NCBI GenBank assembly: GCA_050747525.1
Contig: JBOGOC010000001.1
Location: 1 to 64,000, forward strand
DNA length: 64,000 nt
Direction of reading: 5' to 3'
Source: JBOGOC01 sp050747525
GTDB lineage: Bacteria; Acidobacteriota; Polarisedimenticolia; JACPZX01; DASXTC01
Positions 19,959 to 26,872 of the stretch are shown one piece after another; within the stretch, counting starts at the first letter, position 1; the number at the start of each line of letters is the position of its first letter. The position numbers and the translations under genes were made by a program. The notes beneath the pieces were generated by a model. The model worked only from the letters and a program-made list of their open reading frames with translations, had not been told where the DNA came from and made no database searches.

Positions 19959-21230
19959 CTATCTTGCCCGGTAGGCTCTGAGGGTGCCGCGTTCCGAGAA
20001 TGGATCGAAAAGACTCAAGAACACCCTGCCAGACCTGGCGGCAACTCCGCTTGGAGAACTCGATTGGTCTGACAGTTCTGACCATTCAAGGCGCCCTGTG
20101 CCGGCATCGTAGCAACGAAGAAAATACCCGCCGGCGCCTGAGGTCGCCTGTGCAACACCCCCGACGAAAAAGAGGCCCATCCCTGCAGCCACGCCTGAAG
20201 GAAGCGTGGCAAGCCCGGCATCATAGTGGTCCTGCCATCTCAGCGCACCGGTGTTGGCGTCATAGGCCAGAACTAGCAGTTCGCAAAGAGCCGAGGGCCG
20301 TCTGCACAGGTAGCCTGAGATGTAGGCCGTGTCGGTCGAGGCCGTGGTGTGCAGTGCCCGGACATCGGCCTCCGGTGATGCGTATTGCTTCTGCCAGAGG
20401 ATGCGTCCATCGGCAGCGCGAAAGGCCGTAATCCATATGATGGAAGGCTCTGACATCTCATTGCCAACGCCGATGGCGAGCACCCGCCCCCCGGACGCGA
20501 CCAGGCTGGTCGTACGGATGCCGCTACGATGATAGGGAACCTGCCAAAGGGGCCGGCCCGTGTGTGCGTCATAGGCCTGCGCCAGAAGACGGGGGGAGCC
20601 CGCTGCAACCAGCGTGTCTCCCACCGTGCAGAATGGAAGCTGCGTTGACGGCAGCTGGCGCCTGTTTCTTTCCCTCTCCGGAGCTTTTCCCAAGTCCTTT
20701 TCCCACAAGAGGCGCCCGCTCCGCGCGTGATACGTTCGAATCACGAAATCGAGCCCGCTCACCAGGTTGCTCTTCAGTCCTCCCGCGAACACTCGCTCAT
20801 GGTCGGCTACGACGTTCGTTGCAACGTTTATCCTGCCGTCGGCGACCTCGGACTCCCAGTTGAGATTGCCGTTGGTGTCATAGGTCCTCACCAGGAACGC
20901 TGCGCTGTCCTGCGCCAGATCATGGTTGGTGCTTCCGACCGCGAACAGCAGTCCATTCGAGTGTGTGATAGCCATTGCCTGGCTGGCGCGGTCGGCATTG
21001 TCGCCATCGATCTGGTCCTGCCAGAGACGCTGGCCGGTGCCGGCGTCGTAGGCCGCCGTGAAGAACTGGCCACTCCCTTCGGTGACCTTTCCTACGACGA
21101 ACACCTGGCCGGTGCCTGCAGTGATGGCCATGGGGAGGCCTGCGATCTCACTCTCCCATGACACCTCCCCGCCGCCTGCGGCGATAGGGGTCCACGCCAA
21201 AATCAGAGAGAGCAGAATCCCAGGTTTCAT
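19959..21230 (-). CDS. Secreted PQQ-like beta-propeller protein
   Basis: 423 aa with an N-terminal signal peptide (ILLSLILAWTPIAAGG) and repeated blades of the form AYDAGTGQRLWQDQ, TYDTNGNLNWESE, TYHARSGRLLWEKD, AYDAHTGRPLWQVP, AYDANTGALRWQDH and CYDAGTGRLEWSE. That is the tryptophan-docking repeat of PQQ-type propellers. No quinoprotein dehydrogenase catalytic residues were recognised, so it is more likely a structural or scaffold propeller (BamB/PQQ_2-like) than an enzyme. Its ATG overlaps the stop of the broken upstream gene as ATGA. GC content is visibly lower than in the neighbours (more A/T-ending codons), a hint of a different history. Confidence 0.83.
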   Translation of the reverse strand: MKPGILLSLILAWTPIAAGGGEVSWESEIAGLPMAITAGTGQVFVVGKVTEGSGQFFTAAYDAGTGQRLWQDQIDGDNADRASQAMAITHSNGLLFAVGSTNHDLAQDSAAFLVRTYDTNGNLNWESEVADGRINVATNVVADHERVFAGGLKSNLVSGLDFVIRTYHARSGRLLWEKDLGKAPERERNRRQLPSTQLPFCTVGDTLVAAGSPRLLAQAYDAHTGRPLWQVPYHRSGIRTTSLVASGGRVLAIGVGNEMSEPSIIWITAFRAADGRILWQKQYASPEADVRALHTTASTDTAYISGYLCRRPSALCELLVLAYDANTGALRWQDHYDAGLATLPSGVAAGMGLFFVGGVAQATSGAGGYFLRCYDAGTGRLEWSELSDQSSSPSGVAARSGRVFLSLFDPFSERGTLRAYRAR

Positions 21231-21628
21231 TCCATGAGCCCTTTGGAAGGGCAGACCGCGGACCTGACGCGCCCCAGATCGTGCGGGACCATCACGGTGG
21301 TGCTCACCGCCGACGCGTTGCCCGAGCCGTCGGCCGCCCGGTAGACGATCGTGTAGATGCGGCTCTCACTCATCCCCGAGCGCTCGGCTCTGAGCAGGAC
21401 GACAGTGGCGCCGGCCTGCTGGATGTCACTCTCCGTGGTGTCATCCAGGTCGGAGCTGATGATCGACTCAAGCGCGGCGGTTGGTGCGGCGTCGCAGACA
21501 TCCTACACGCTGATGCCGACCGTCACCGGCACCATCTGGTGGTTCGGCGGCCACAGGATGGCCGCCGCGGAGAAAGACAACAGGACCACGAGCAGTGTGA
21601 GCGCCGCGCACCTTCCCGTAGAGATCAT
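21227..21628 (-). pseudogene. Small secreted protein gene broken by one in-frame TAG
   Basis: One continuous minus frame of 134 codons from the ATG at 21628, with GGGAG five bases upstream, to a TGA that overlaps the PQQ gene start. It is interrupted only by TAG at 21503-21505 (codon 42). The first part is a signal peptide plus LWPPNHQMVPVTVGISV, and the frame resumes with DVCDAAP. LWPPNHKMVPVTV followed by SVSDxCDAAP is a familiar module of secreted bacterial proteins, in which Ser normally sits at the stop position, so TCG to TAG is the simplest lesion. The rest (ESRIYTIVYRAADGSGNASAVS) is an intact Ig/HYR-like strand set. A sequencing error is the alternative. No other start could make the second half efficiently. 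Confidence 0.75.
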
Positions 21629-21670
21629 TTGAGCTCCCGCATGGTCGCAGAAAGTGGCCTGGGCGGACCG

Positions 21671-21676
21671 ATTATA
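21671..21676 (-). promoter_or_regulatory. Consensus -10 TATAAT upstream of the broken gene and PQQ propeller
   Basis: Minus-strand TATAAT, a perfect match and rare in this GC-rich DNA, lies about 43 nt upstream of the ATG at 21628. No convincing -35 is present. Just upstream is a GGCGG/CCGCC hairpin (about 21688-21701) separating it from the preceding operon. Confidence 0.5.
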
Positions 21677-21718
21677 CGGCCATTCTGGCGGGCTGCCGCC
21701 GGTTTTCTGGGCGGAGGG

Positions 21719-22009
21719 TCAGGCGGCGTTGCGCGTGCGGTACCGCACGGCGGCCCAGCCGTACAGGAGGCCGCCGGCGGGGATGGTGACGGCCAGGGCG
21801 GCGCCGTCGCCGGCGAGGCGGCCTGCCAGCCAGCCGACGCTCACGGTGGCCGGGAAGTTGATCAGCCAGACGACAGGCGTGAGGCCGAAGGCCGCCAGCA
21901 GCTGGCACCCCGCCACGTGGGCCAACACCACGATGAGGAAGATCTGCACCATCGTGCAGCCGCCCCTCGACCAGCTTCGGGGCCGCTCGACAATCGCGCG
22001 CATGCTCAT
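21719..22009 (-). CDS. Small two-TM membrane protein of unknown function
   Basis: 96 aa. Two hydrophobic helices are visible: VQIFLIVVLAHVAGCQLLAA and, after a short loop, a Gly/Ala-rich segment ending AVTIPAGGLLYGWAAV. No family is recognised. The start at 22009 is set by an ATGA overlap with the AMIN gene; an ATG at codon 20 (21952) would drop a basic N-terminus. It is the third gene of the sigma-54-driven pilin/AMIN operon, so it may be a membrane partner of those exported proteins, but that rests only on position. Confidence 0.65.
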   Translation of the reverse strand: MSMRAIVERPRSWSRGGCTMVQIFLIVVLAHVAGCQLLAAFGLTPVVWLINFPATVSVGWLAGRLAGDGAALAVTIPAGGLLYGWAAVRYRTRNAA

Positions 22010-22509
22010 GCGGTGGTCTCGTCGTCTTCGTAGATGATTTTGGGGAGCCCCTTTTCGTCATGGGGGCCCTTGCGGTGCATCAGGTCGATGTGCAGCTCGT
22101 TCCCTTTGACCGTCACCTTGTGCGATCGGGCCTTCACGCCGGTGAGCCGGATCTTGAGGAGCCGTTCGCCGTCCTTGGTGATCTCCGGCCCGATCACCAC
22201 GCGGGTCACCTCGGGCGCGCCCAGTTCCACCACCGGGACCGGCAGCGAGGTGCGGACGTTGGCCAGGTCCAGGATGATCTGGTCTCCCTTGAGGTGTCCG
22301 CCGCGGTAGTCGATCGGCCCGTCGGCGCGCAGGATCACGCGCGTCATCTCGGGCGTGGTCTCGTGGGCGATGGAGCTGAGGATCCGTTCGACGGCCTGGG
22401 GCGATCCCTGTTCCTCGGCGGCCGTCAGCCCCGCCATGGCCAACATGAGGAGAAGCGCGAACACGAGCGCGGCCTCGGCGGTATCCCGGGTGATGGCCCG
22501 CCGGATCAT
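22006..22509 (-). CDS. AMIN-domain envelope protein with pilin-like N-terminus
   Basis: 167 aa. Residues 1-32 form an export signal (AALVFALLLMLAMAGL) whose start, RDTAEAAL, resembles TadE/Flp pseudopilins with Glu at the beginning of the helix; an ordinary Sec signal is the alternative. Residues about 50-150 fit an AMIN domain: TRVILRADGPIDYR, DQIILDLANVRTSL, VTRVVIGPEI, LKIRLTGVKARSHKVTVKGNELHIDL. AMIN domains target PilQ secretins and amidases to the cell wall or septum. No secretin or amidase domain follows, so this is a stand-alone AMIN protein. It overlaps the genes on both sides by 4 nt (ATGA twice). Confidence 0.75.
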   Translation of the reverse strand: MIRRAITRDTAEAALVFALLLMLAMAGLTAAEEQGSPQAVERILSSIAHETTPEMTRVILRADGPIDYRGGHLKGDQIILDLANVRTSLPVPVVELGAPEVTRVVIGPEITKDGERLLKIRLTGVKARSHKVTVKGNELHIDLMHRKGPHDEKGLPKIIYEDDETTA

Positions 22510-22676
22510 CGTGAGCCCGCCACGGAGTCGATGAGGGCCGGAAGGGGGTTGCCCGTGATGGTGAGCACGGCAATCACCGCCAGGGCGATGAGAGACAGCA
22601 GCAGCGCGTACTCCGCCAGGTCGTATGCGGGTTCGTCGTCGTGCCGGGATGCATCATTGTGACGTTGCGGCCGCAT
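22506..22676 (-). CDS. Flp-type pilin-like small peptide
   Basis: 56 aa, starting at the ATG at 22676 with GGAGG seven bases upstream. A polar N-terminus (residues 1-17) is followed by YDLAEYALLLSLIALAVIAV, the Flp pilin pattern: Glu22 and Tyr23 fall at +5/+6 of a class III prepilin site if cleavage is after Ala17 (Gly is usual at -1). The hydrophobic helix and the GNPLPALIDSV tail also match Flp/Fap pilins, which are normally 50-70 aa. The stop overlaps the AMIN start as ATGA. No tad assembly genes (TadA/B/C/V) are in the window, so it would need machinery encoded elsewhere. A non-pilin membrane peptide is the alternative. Confidence 0.7.
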   Translation of the reverse strand: MRPQRHNDASRHDDEPAYDLAEYALLLSLIALAVIAVLTITGNPLPALIDSVAGSR

Positions 22677-22704
22677 CACGCACCCTCCGTTTGGGCCCGG
22701 AAGT

Positions 22705-22719
22705 GCATGTTCGGTGCCA
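22705..22719 (-). promoter_or_regulatory. Sigma-54 (-24/-12) promoter of the pilin/AMIN operon
   Basis: Minus-strand TGGCAC-N5-ATGC: the invariant GG and GC are spaced as in the RpoN consensus TGGCAC-N5-TTGC, with one mismatch. The predicted start site near 22694 leaves an 18-nt leader with a good ribosome site before the ATG at 22676. The neighbouring gene encodes a sigma-54 activator. Confidence 0.75.
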
Positions 22720-22916
22720 CCGGCGCGCCGAGGAGAGCTGGTCCGTGCGCGTATCCTCGGAACCTCTTCAATGACACGGACTTCAGAGGGGCATGCGTGG
22801 ACTTTGGTGGTGTGGCTTCATCGCGGCAGGACGCCATGCCGTGCAAGGCGGTTCAGCATAAGGATTGGAACCACCATCACAATGATTTCGCCGCGGGGCA
22901 TGATGGCTCCGGGGAG

Positions 22917-22941
22917 GTGTGCACGTCCCTGCACACGTGTG
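22917..22941. promoter_or_regulatory. Dyad element, candidate enhancer for the sigma-54 activator
   Basis: Perfect 7-bp inverted repeat GTGTGCA/TGCACAC (22917-22936, 6-bp spacer), overlapped by the 10-bp palindrome CACACGTGTG (22932-22941). It lies about 200 bp upstream of the -24/-12 promoter and 33 bp past the activator's stop, a typical enhancer distance. A transcription terminator is less likely since no T-run follows on the minus strand. Confidence 0.5.
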
Positions 22942-22973
22942 ATACCGGGACTGCAGGGGTCAGGAGGGGTGGT

Positions 22974-24095
22974 TCAGCAGGAGCCTTCGCGGGGGCCGTG
23001 GATGGCGCCGATGACCGGCTGGGCGCCGTGGATCGCTATCGGCTCCCCCGCGACCGGGAGGATCCCGTAGTCGTGGATCTTGTACAGCAGCGAGCGGTAG
23101 CTCACCTGCAGCAGACGCGCGGCGCGCCTCCGGTTCCAGCCCGTGCTGGTGAGCGCGCGCAGGATGGCGGCGCGTTCGGCTTCCTGGACGGCCCGGCGGG
23201 CGGTCTCCTTGAGCGGAGCGAACTCCTCGCGGGGCGCGAACATGGGCGGCTCGGCCCCCGCGACAGGCGCGGTGGCCCTCGAGGCGACCGGGCGGCGATC
23301 CACCTCTTCGATCACCTCGCTCCAGCTGCCCAGGAGGATGGCCCGTTTGACCAGATTCTCGAGCTCCCGCACGTTTCCTTCGAAGGGATGGCGCCGCATC
23401 GCGGCCAGCGCGGCGTCGTCCACGGCCATCATCGACGGCCGGTTGTACAGCAGCGCGTAGCGCGCGGCGAAGCTGCGCGCCAGCGCCTCGATGTCCTCGG
23501 GCCGCTCCCGCAAGGGCGGGATGCGCAGGCACACGACGCTCAGGCGGTAGTACAGGTCCCTGCGGAATGCCCCCGTCTGCATCGCCTGATCCAGATCCTG
23601 GTTGGTGGCGGCCACCACGCGCACGTCGGCCCGCAGCTGCTCTCTCCCGCCCACCCGGCAGAAAGTCTTCTCCTGGAGGACGCGCAGCAGCTTGGCCTGG
23701 AGGGGTGGGCTCATCTCGCCAATCTCGTCCAGGAAGATCGTCCCGCCCGAAGCCACCTCGAACTGTCCCGGCTGGGTCTCCACGGCACCGGTGAAGGCGC
23801 CGCGTGCGTGGCCGAACAGCTCCGATTCGAGCAGACCGTCGGGGAGGGCGGCGCAGTTGATGGGAACGAACCGGCGCCCGGCGCGCGGGGACGACTCGTG
23901 GATGCGGCGCGCAAGGATGTCCTTGCCCACGCCCGTCTCGCCCAGCAGCAGGATCGTCTCGTCCGTGGCCGCCACCTGGAGAGCCGAGCGCTCCACCAGG
24001 ATCATGGACACGTCGCGCGAAGCGATGACGGTGTCGAGAGCGGCTCCTGTGCGTGGATTCGACGTGGCGGCGGCGAGAGGCATGACACACCTCAT
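22974..24095 (-). CDS. Sigma-54-dependent transcriptional activator without a sensor domain
   Basis: 373 aa. Almost the whole protein is the AAA+ activation domain: Walker A GETGVGKD, ESELFGHARGAFTGAV with the sigma-54-contacting GAFTGA loop, Walker B GGTIFLDEIGEM, the FRRDLYYRL segment, sensor II and HPFEGNVRELENLV. A Fis-type helix-turn-helix follows (AAILRALTSTGWNRRRAARLL) with a short tail. Only about 25 residues precede the AAA+ domain, so there is no receiver, GAF or PAS input; control would be by expression or a partner protein. The start at 24095 has GGGGAGG nine bases upstream; the ATG at 24083 is possible. It lies between the sigma-54 pilin/AMIN operon and the divergent polysaccharide operon. 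Confidence 0.93.
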   Translation of the reverse strand: MRCVMPLAAATSNPRTGAALDTVIASRDVSMILVERSALQVAATDETILLLGETGVGKDILARRIHESSPRAGRRFVPINCAALPDGLLESELFGHARGAFTGAVETQPGQFEVASGGTIFLDEIGEMSPPLQAKLLRVLQEKTFCRVGGREQLRADVRVVAATNQDLDQAMQTGAFRRDLYYRLSVVCLRIPPLRERPEDIEALARSFAARYALLYNRPSMMAVDDAALAAMRRHPFEGNVRELENLVKRAILLGSWSEVIEEVDRRPVASRATAPVAGAEPPMFAPREEFAPLKETARRAVQEAERAAILRALTSTGWNRRRAARLLQVSYRSLLYKIHDYGILPVAGEPIAIHGAQPVIGAIHGPREGSC

Positions 24096-24131
24096 ATACG
24101 ACGACCTCCCCGGATCACCAAGCTCTTTCGC

Positions 24132-24161
24132 TTGCGCTCTGCGTTGTCGTCCTCATATTCT
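24132..24161 (+). promoter_or_regulatory. Possible sigma-70 promoter of the polysaccharide operon
   Basis: TTGCGC (24132) and TATTCT (24156) with 18-bp spacing lie about 40 nt upstream of the first gene's ATG. The match is weak. No -24/-12 element was found on this strand, so the neighbouring activator may not drive this side directly. Confidence 0.3.
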
Positions 24162-24199
24162 GTGCGAGCCCCAAGCGATCCATGCAGAGGACCCCGACA

Positions 24200-26872
24200 A
24201 TGCGGACGAACAGGACGACGGCGCGGCGGTCGTCGTCGGCAGCCGTGGCCGCCGCGCTGCTGCTGGTCTGCGCGCTCGCCTCGGCGTCACGCCAAGAGAC
24301 GCCCCCGGTCCGCACGCCCACCTCCTACGACCAGGCCCTCGATCTCTACAGGGCCGGCCAGTACAAGCAGGCCGCCGCTCTGCTGGAGCGATCCATGCCC
24401 GACTCGGGGACCGAGCGTTCCGGCTATCTGTGTCTTCTGGGATGGTCGCGCTGGCGGCTGAAGGAGACGCAGCCGGCGCTGGCCGCCTTCCGCAAGGCGC
24501 TCGCCCTGTCGCCCGGCAACGCCGACGCGCTGGAAGGTGTCGCGCGCAGCGCGGCCCGTCTTGAGCGTGACGCGGAGGCCCTCGAGGCGCTGCTGGAGCT
24601 GGCGCGCGACCACCCGGAGGTGGAGGTGGGGGATCTCGCGGACCAGGTGTTCGCGCGTCCCGGGTCCCTGGAGGACCACCGCGTCCGGCGCGCCGGGCGC
24701 CCGGCCACGCCGGCCGCCGGCCCGGCCATGACGGCGCGCGCCCGCGGCGACTACCTCGAGGTGCGTGGCGGCGACGGGCGGTGGGCCCCGCTCTTCGTGA
24801 AGGGGATCAACCTGGGCGCGGCGCTCCCCGGAAAGTATCCCAGCGAGTTTCCGCGCGACGAAGAGCTGTACGTGACCTGGCTGAGGCAGATGTCCGAGAT
24901 GGGGGCCAACGCCGTCCGCCTGTACACGCTGCTCCCTCCCGAGTTCTACCGGGCGCTGGCGCGCGTGAACGCTGACAACGATGGCGGCAGGGGCCCCCTG
25001 TGGCTCCTGCAGGGCGTGTGGACCGAGCTTCCCGAAGACGATGCCTACGACGCTCCCGACTTCCAGGATGGCTTCCGGCGCGAGATGGAGCGCGTCATCG
25101 ACGCCGTGCACGGCAACATCGCCGTGGCGCGGCGTCATGGGCACGCCTACGGCCTCTACACCACCGACGTTTCTTCCATGACCCTGGGGTACATCCTGGG
25201 GCGCGAATGGGAGCCCTACTCGGTGGCGGCCTACGATGAGGCGCGTCCTCGTCCGGCGTCCTTCAAGGGGAGCCACGTGACCCTGGAGACGGGCACCCCG
25301 ATGGAAGCCTGGATCGCCTCCGTCCTGGATCACGCCCTCCAGTATCAGGATGCGTGGTACGCGGCGCAGACCCCCGTCTCCTTCACCAGCTGGCCCACCC
25401 TCGACCCCATCGATCACCCGACCGAGGCCACGCGCAAGGAGGAGGTCGCCTGGCTGCGCAAGCTCAGGCTCCCGCAGGAGCCTGGCACCCTGCTGGAGTA
25501 CGACAACGACTCCTCGAGCATCGACATCAAGCGCATGAGGACCACCTCCCGGGCTCCGGCGGGCCTGTTCGCCTCGTTCCATGCGTACCCTTACTACCCC
25601 GACTTCATGAACGTGGATCCCGGCTATCTGAAGACGCGCGACGGCCGCGGGCCCAGCAACTATCTCGGGTACATGCGGCAGCTCAAGAAGCACCACGCAG
25701 GCATTCCTCTGCTCATCGCCGAAGTCGGGGTCCCGACCAGCCGCGGCATCTCCCACCATCAGCCTCAGGGATGGCACCACGGCGGGCACACCGAGACCGG
25801 GCAGGGTGAGATCGACGCGCGGCTCATGGAGAACATCCATGAAGCGCGCGCTGCCGGCGGCGTGCTCTTCGCGTGGATCGACGAGTGGTTCAAGAAGAAC
25901 TGGCTGGTGATCGCCTTCGAGGTCCCCTGGGACAACAACAAGAACTGGCTGAACATCCTGGACCCGGAGCAGAACTACGGCCTGCTGGCCTGCAAGCCGG
26001 GACGGGACAAATGGAAGGTCGAGATCGACGGGAAAGGGGCCGACTGGCGCGACATTCCGATGATCGCGCTGAGCGAGGGCCCGGTGAGGGCCCTGAGGGT
26101 GACGTCCGACGAAGCCTACATATATTTACGTCTCGAGGTGGCACGCCTGGACTGGAAGAAGGAGCACTACCTGATTGGAATCGACACCTATGGGGCGCAG
26201 GAAGGGGACCATCGCATGCCGCGCGATCTCGGGCTGACCACCCCCACAGGAATGGAGTTCGTCGTCGAGATGACCGGTCCGAAGACCAGCCGTGTGCTCT
26301 GCGATACACCCTACGATCTGCACACCCACAGGTTCGATCGTCCCTGGAAATCTTCCAACAACGAGGACGGCCGCTTCGTCGAGATGCTCGCCGAAACCAA
26401 CCGCCGGCGCATCGGACGTGATGGCACGGTCTACCCGCCCATCGTATATAGCCGCAGCCCGCTGCGTTTCGGCACGATGGATCCTTCCTCGCCCCGCTTC
26501 GACGATCTCGTGGAGTGGAACGAGAACGTGGGGGAGGGGTTCGTCGAGCTTCGACTGGGGTGGAACCTGCTCAACGTGACCGATCCGTCCACGCGGCAGG
26601 TGCTGAACGACCCGGTCCCGCCGCGGGGCGGCGCCGGCCACAGCACCACCGACGGCTTCCGTTTCTACGTGGCCGCCTTCCGGCCCGGCACCCGCACGGT
26701 GACCGGCACCCTTCCCGGGACCGACGCCAGGGGCCGCTTCGAGAACGATCCTCCTCGTTACACGTGGGAAACCTGGAGCGATCCCACCTTTCACACGTAC
26801 TTGAAGAAGAGCTACTTCATCCTGCGGGAGCGCCTGGCCCCCCTCGCCCCGCTCCCCGGTGACACCCGATGA
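24200..26872 (+). CDS. Exported TPR protein with clan GH-A-like glycoside hydrolase domain
   Basis: About 890 aa from the ATG at 24200 (AGAGG nine bases upstream; an ATG at 24182 lacks a ribosome site). A signal sequence (SSAAVAAALLLVCALASA) is followed by TPR units over residues about 40-150 and then a TIM-barrel-like domain beginning FVKGINLGAALPGKYPSEF. Candidate acid/base is Glu336 in GREWEPYS and candidate nucleophile Glu508 in LLIAEVGVPTS, the clan GH-A spacing. A beta-rich C-terminal domain (residues about 620-870) looks carbohydrate-binding. As first gene of the synthase operon it probably trims or releases polymer in the periplasm, as BcsZ or PgaB do. The GH family assignment is inference and no deacetylase motif was seen. 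The stop overlaps the next start (ATGA). Confidence 0.78.
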   Translation: MRTNRTTARRSSSAAVAAALLLVCALASASRQETPPVRTPTSYDQALDLYRAGQYKQAAALLERSMPDSGTERSGYLCLLGWSRWRLKETQPALAAFRKALALSPGNADALEGVARSAARLERDAEALEALLELARDHPEVEVGDLADQVFARPGSLEDHRVRRAGRPATPAAGPAMTARARGDYLEVRGGDGRWAPLFVKGINLGAALPGKYPSEFPRDEELYVTWLRQMSEMGANAVRLYTLLPPEFYRALARVNADNDGGRGPLWLLQGVWTELPEDDAYDAPDFQDGFRREMERVIDAVHGNIAVARRHGHAYGLYTTDVSSMTLGYILGREWEPYSVAAYDEARPRPASFKGSHVTLETGTPMEAWIASVLDHALQYQDAWYAAQTPVSFTSWPTLDPIDHPTEATRKEEVAWLRKLRLPQEPGTLLEYDNDSSSIDIKRMRTTSRAPAGLFASFHAYPYYPDFMNVDPGYLKTRDGRGPSNYLGYMRQLKKHHAGIPLLIAEVGVPTSRGISHHQPQGWHHGGHTETGQGEIDARLMENIHEARAAGGVLFAWIDEWFKKNWLVIAFEVPWDNNKNWLNILDPEQNYGLLACKPGRDKWKVEIDGKGADWRDIPMIALSEGPVRALRVTSDEAYIYLRLEVARLDWKKEHYLIGIDTYGAQEGDHRMPRDLGLTTPTGMEFVVEMTGPKTSRVLCDTPYDLHTHRFDRPWKSSNNEDGRFVEMLAETNRRRIGRDGTVYPPIVYSRSPLRFGTMDPSSPRFDDLVEWNENVGEGFVELRLGWNLLNVTDPSTRQVLNDPVPPRGGAGHSTTDGFRFYVAAFRPGTRTVTGTLPGTDARGRFENDPPRYTWETWSDPTFHTYLKKSYFILRERLAPLAPLPGDTR

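Noticed and set aside
22917..22941. Dyad read as terminator of the sigma-54 activator gene
   Set aside because: No T-run on the minus strand after the hairpin and the spacing fits an enhancer better.
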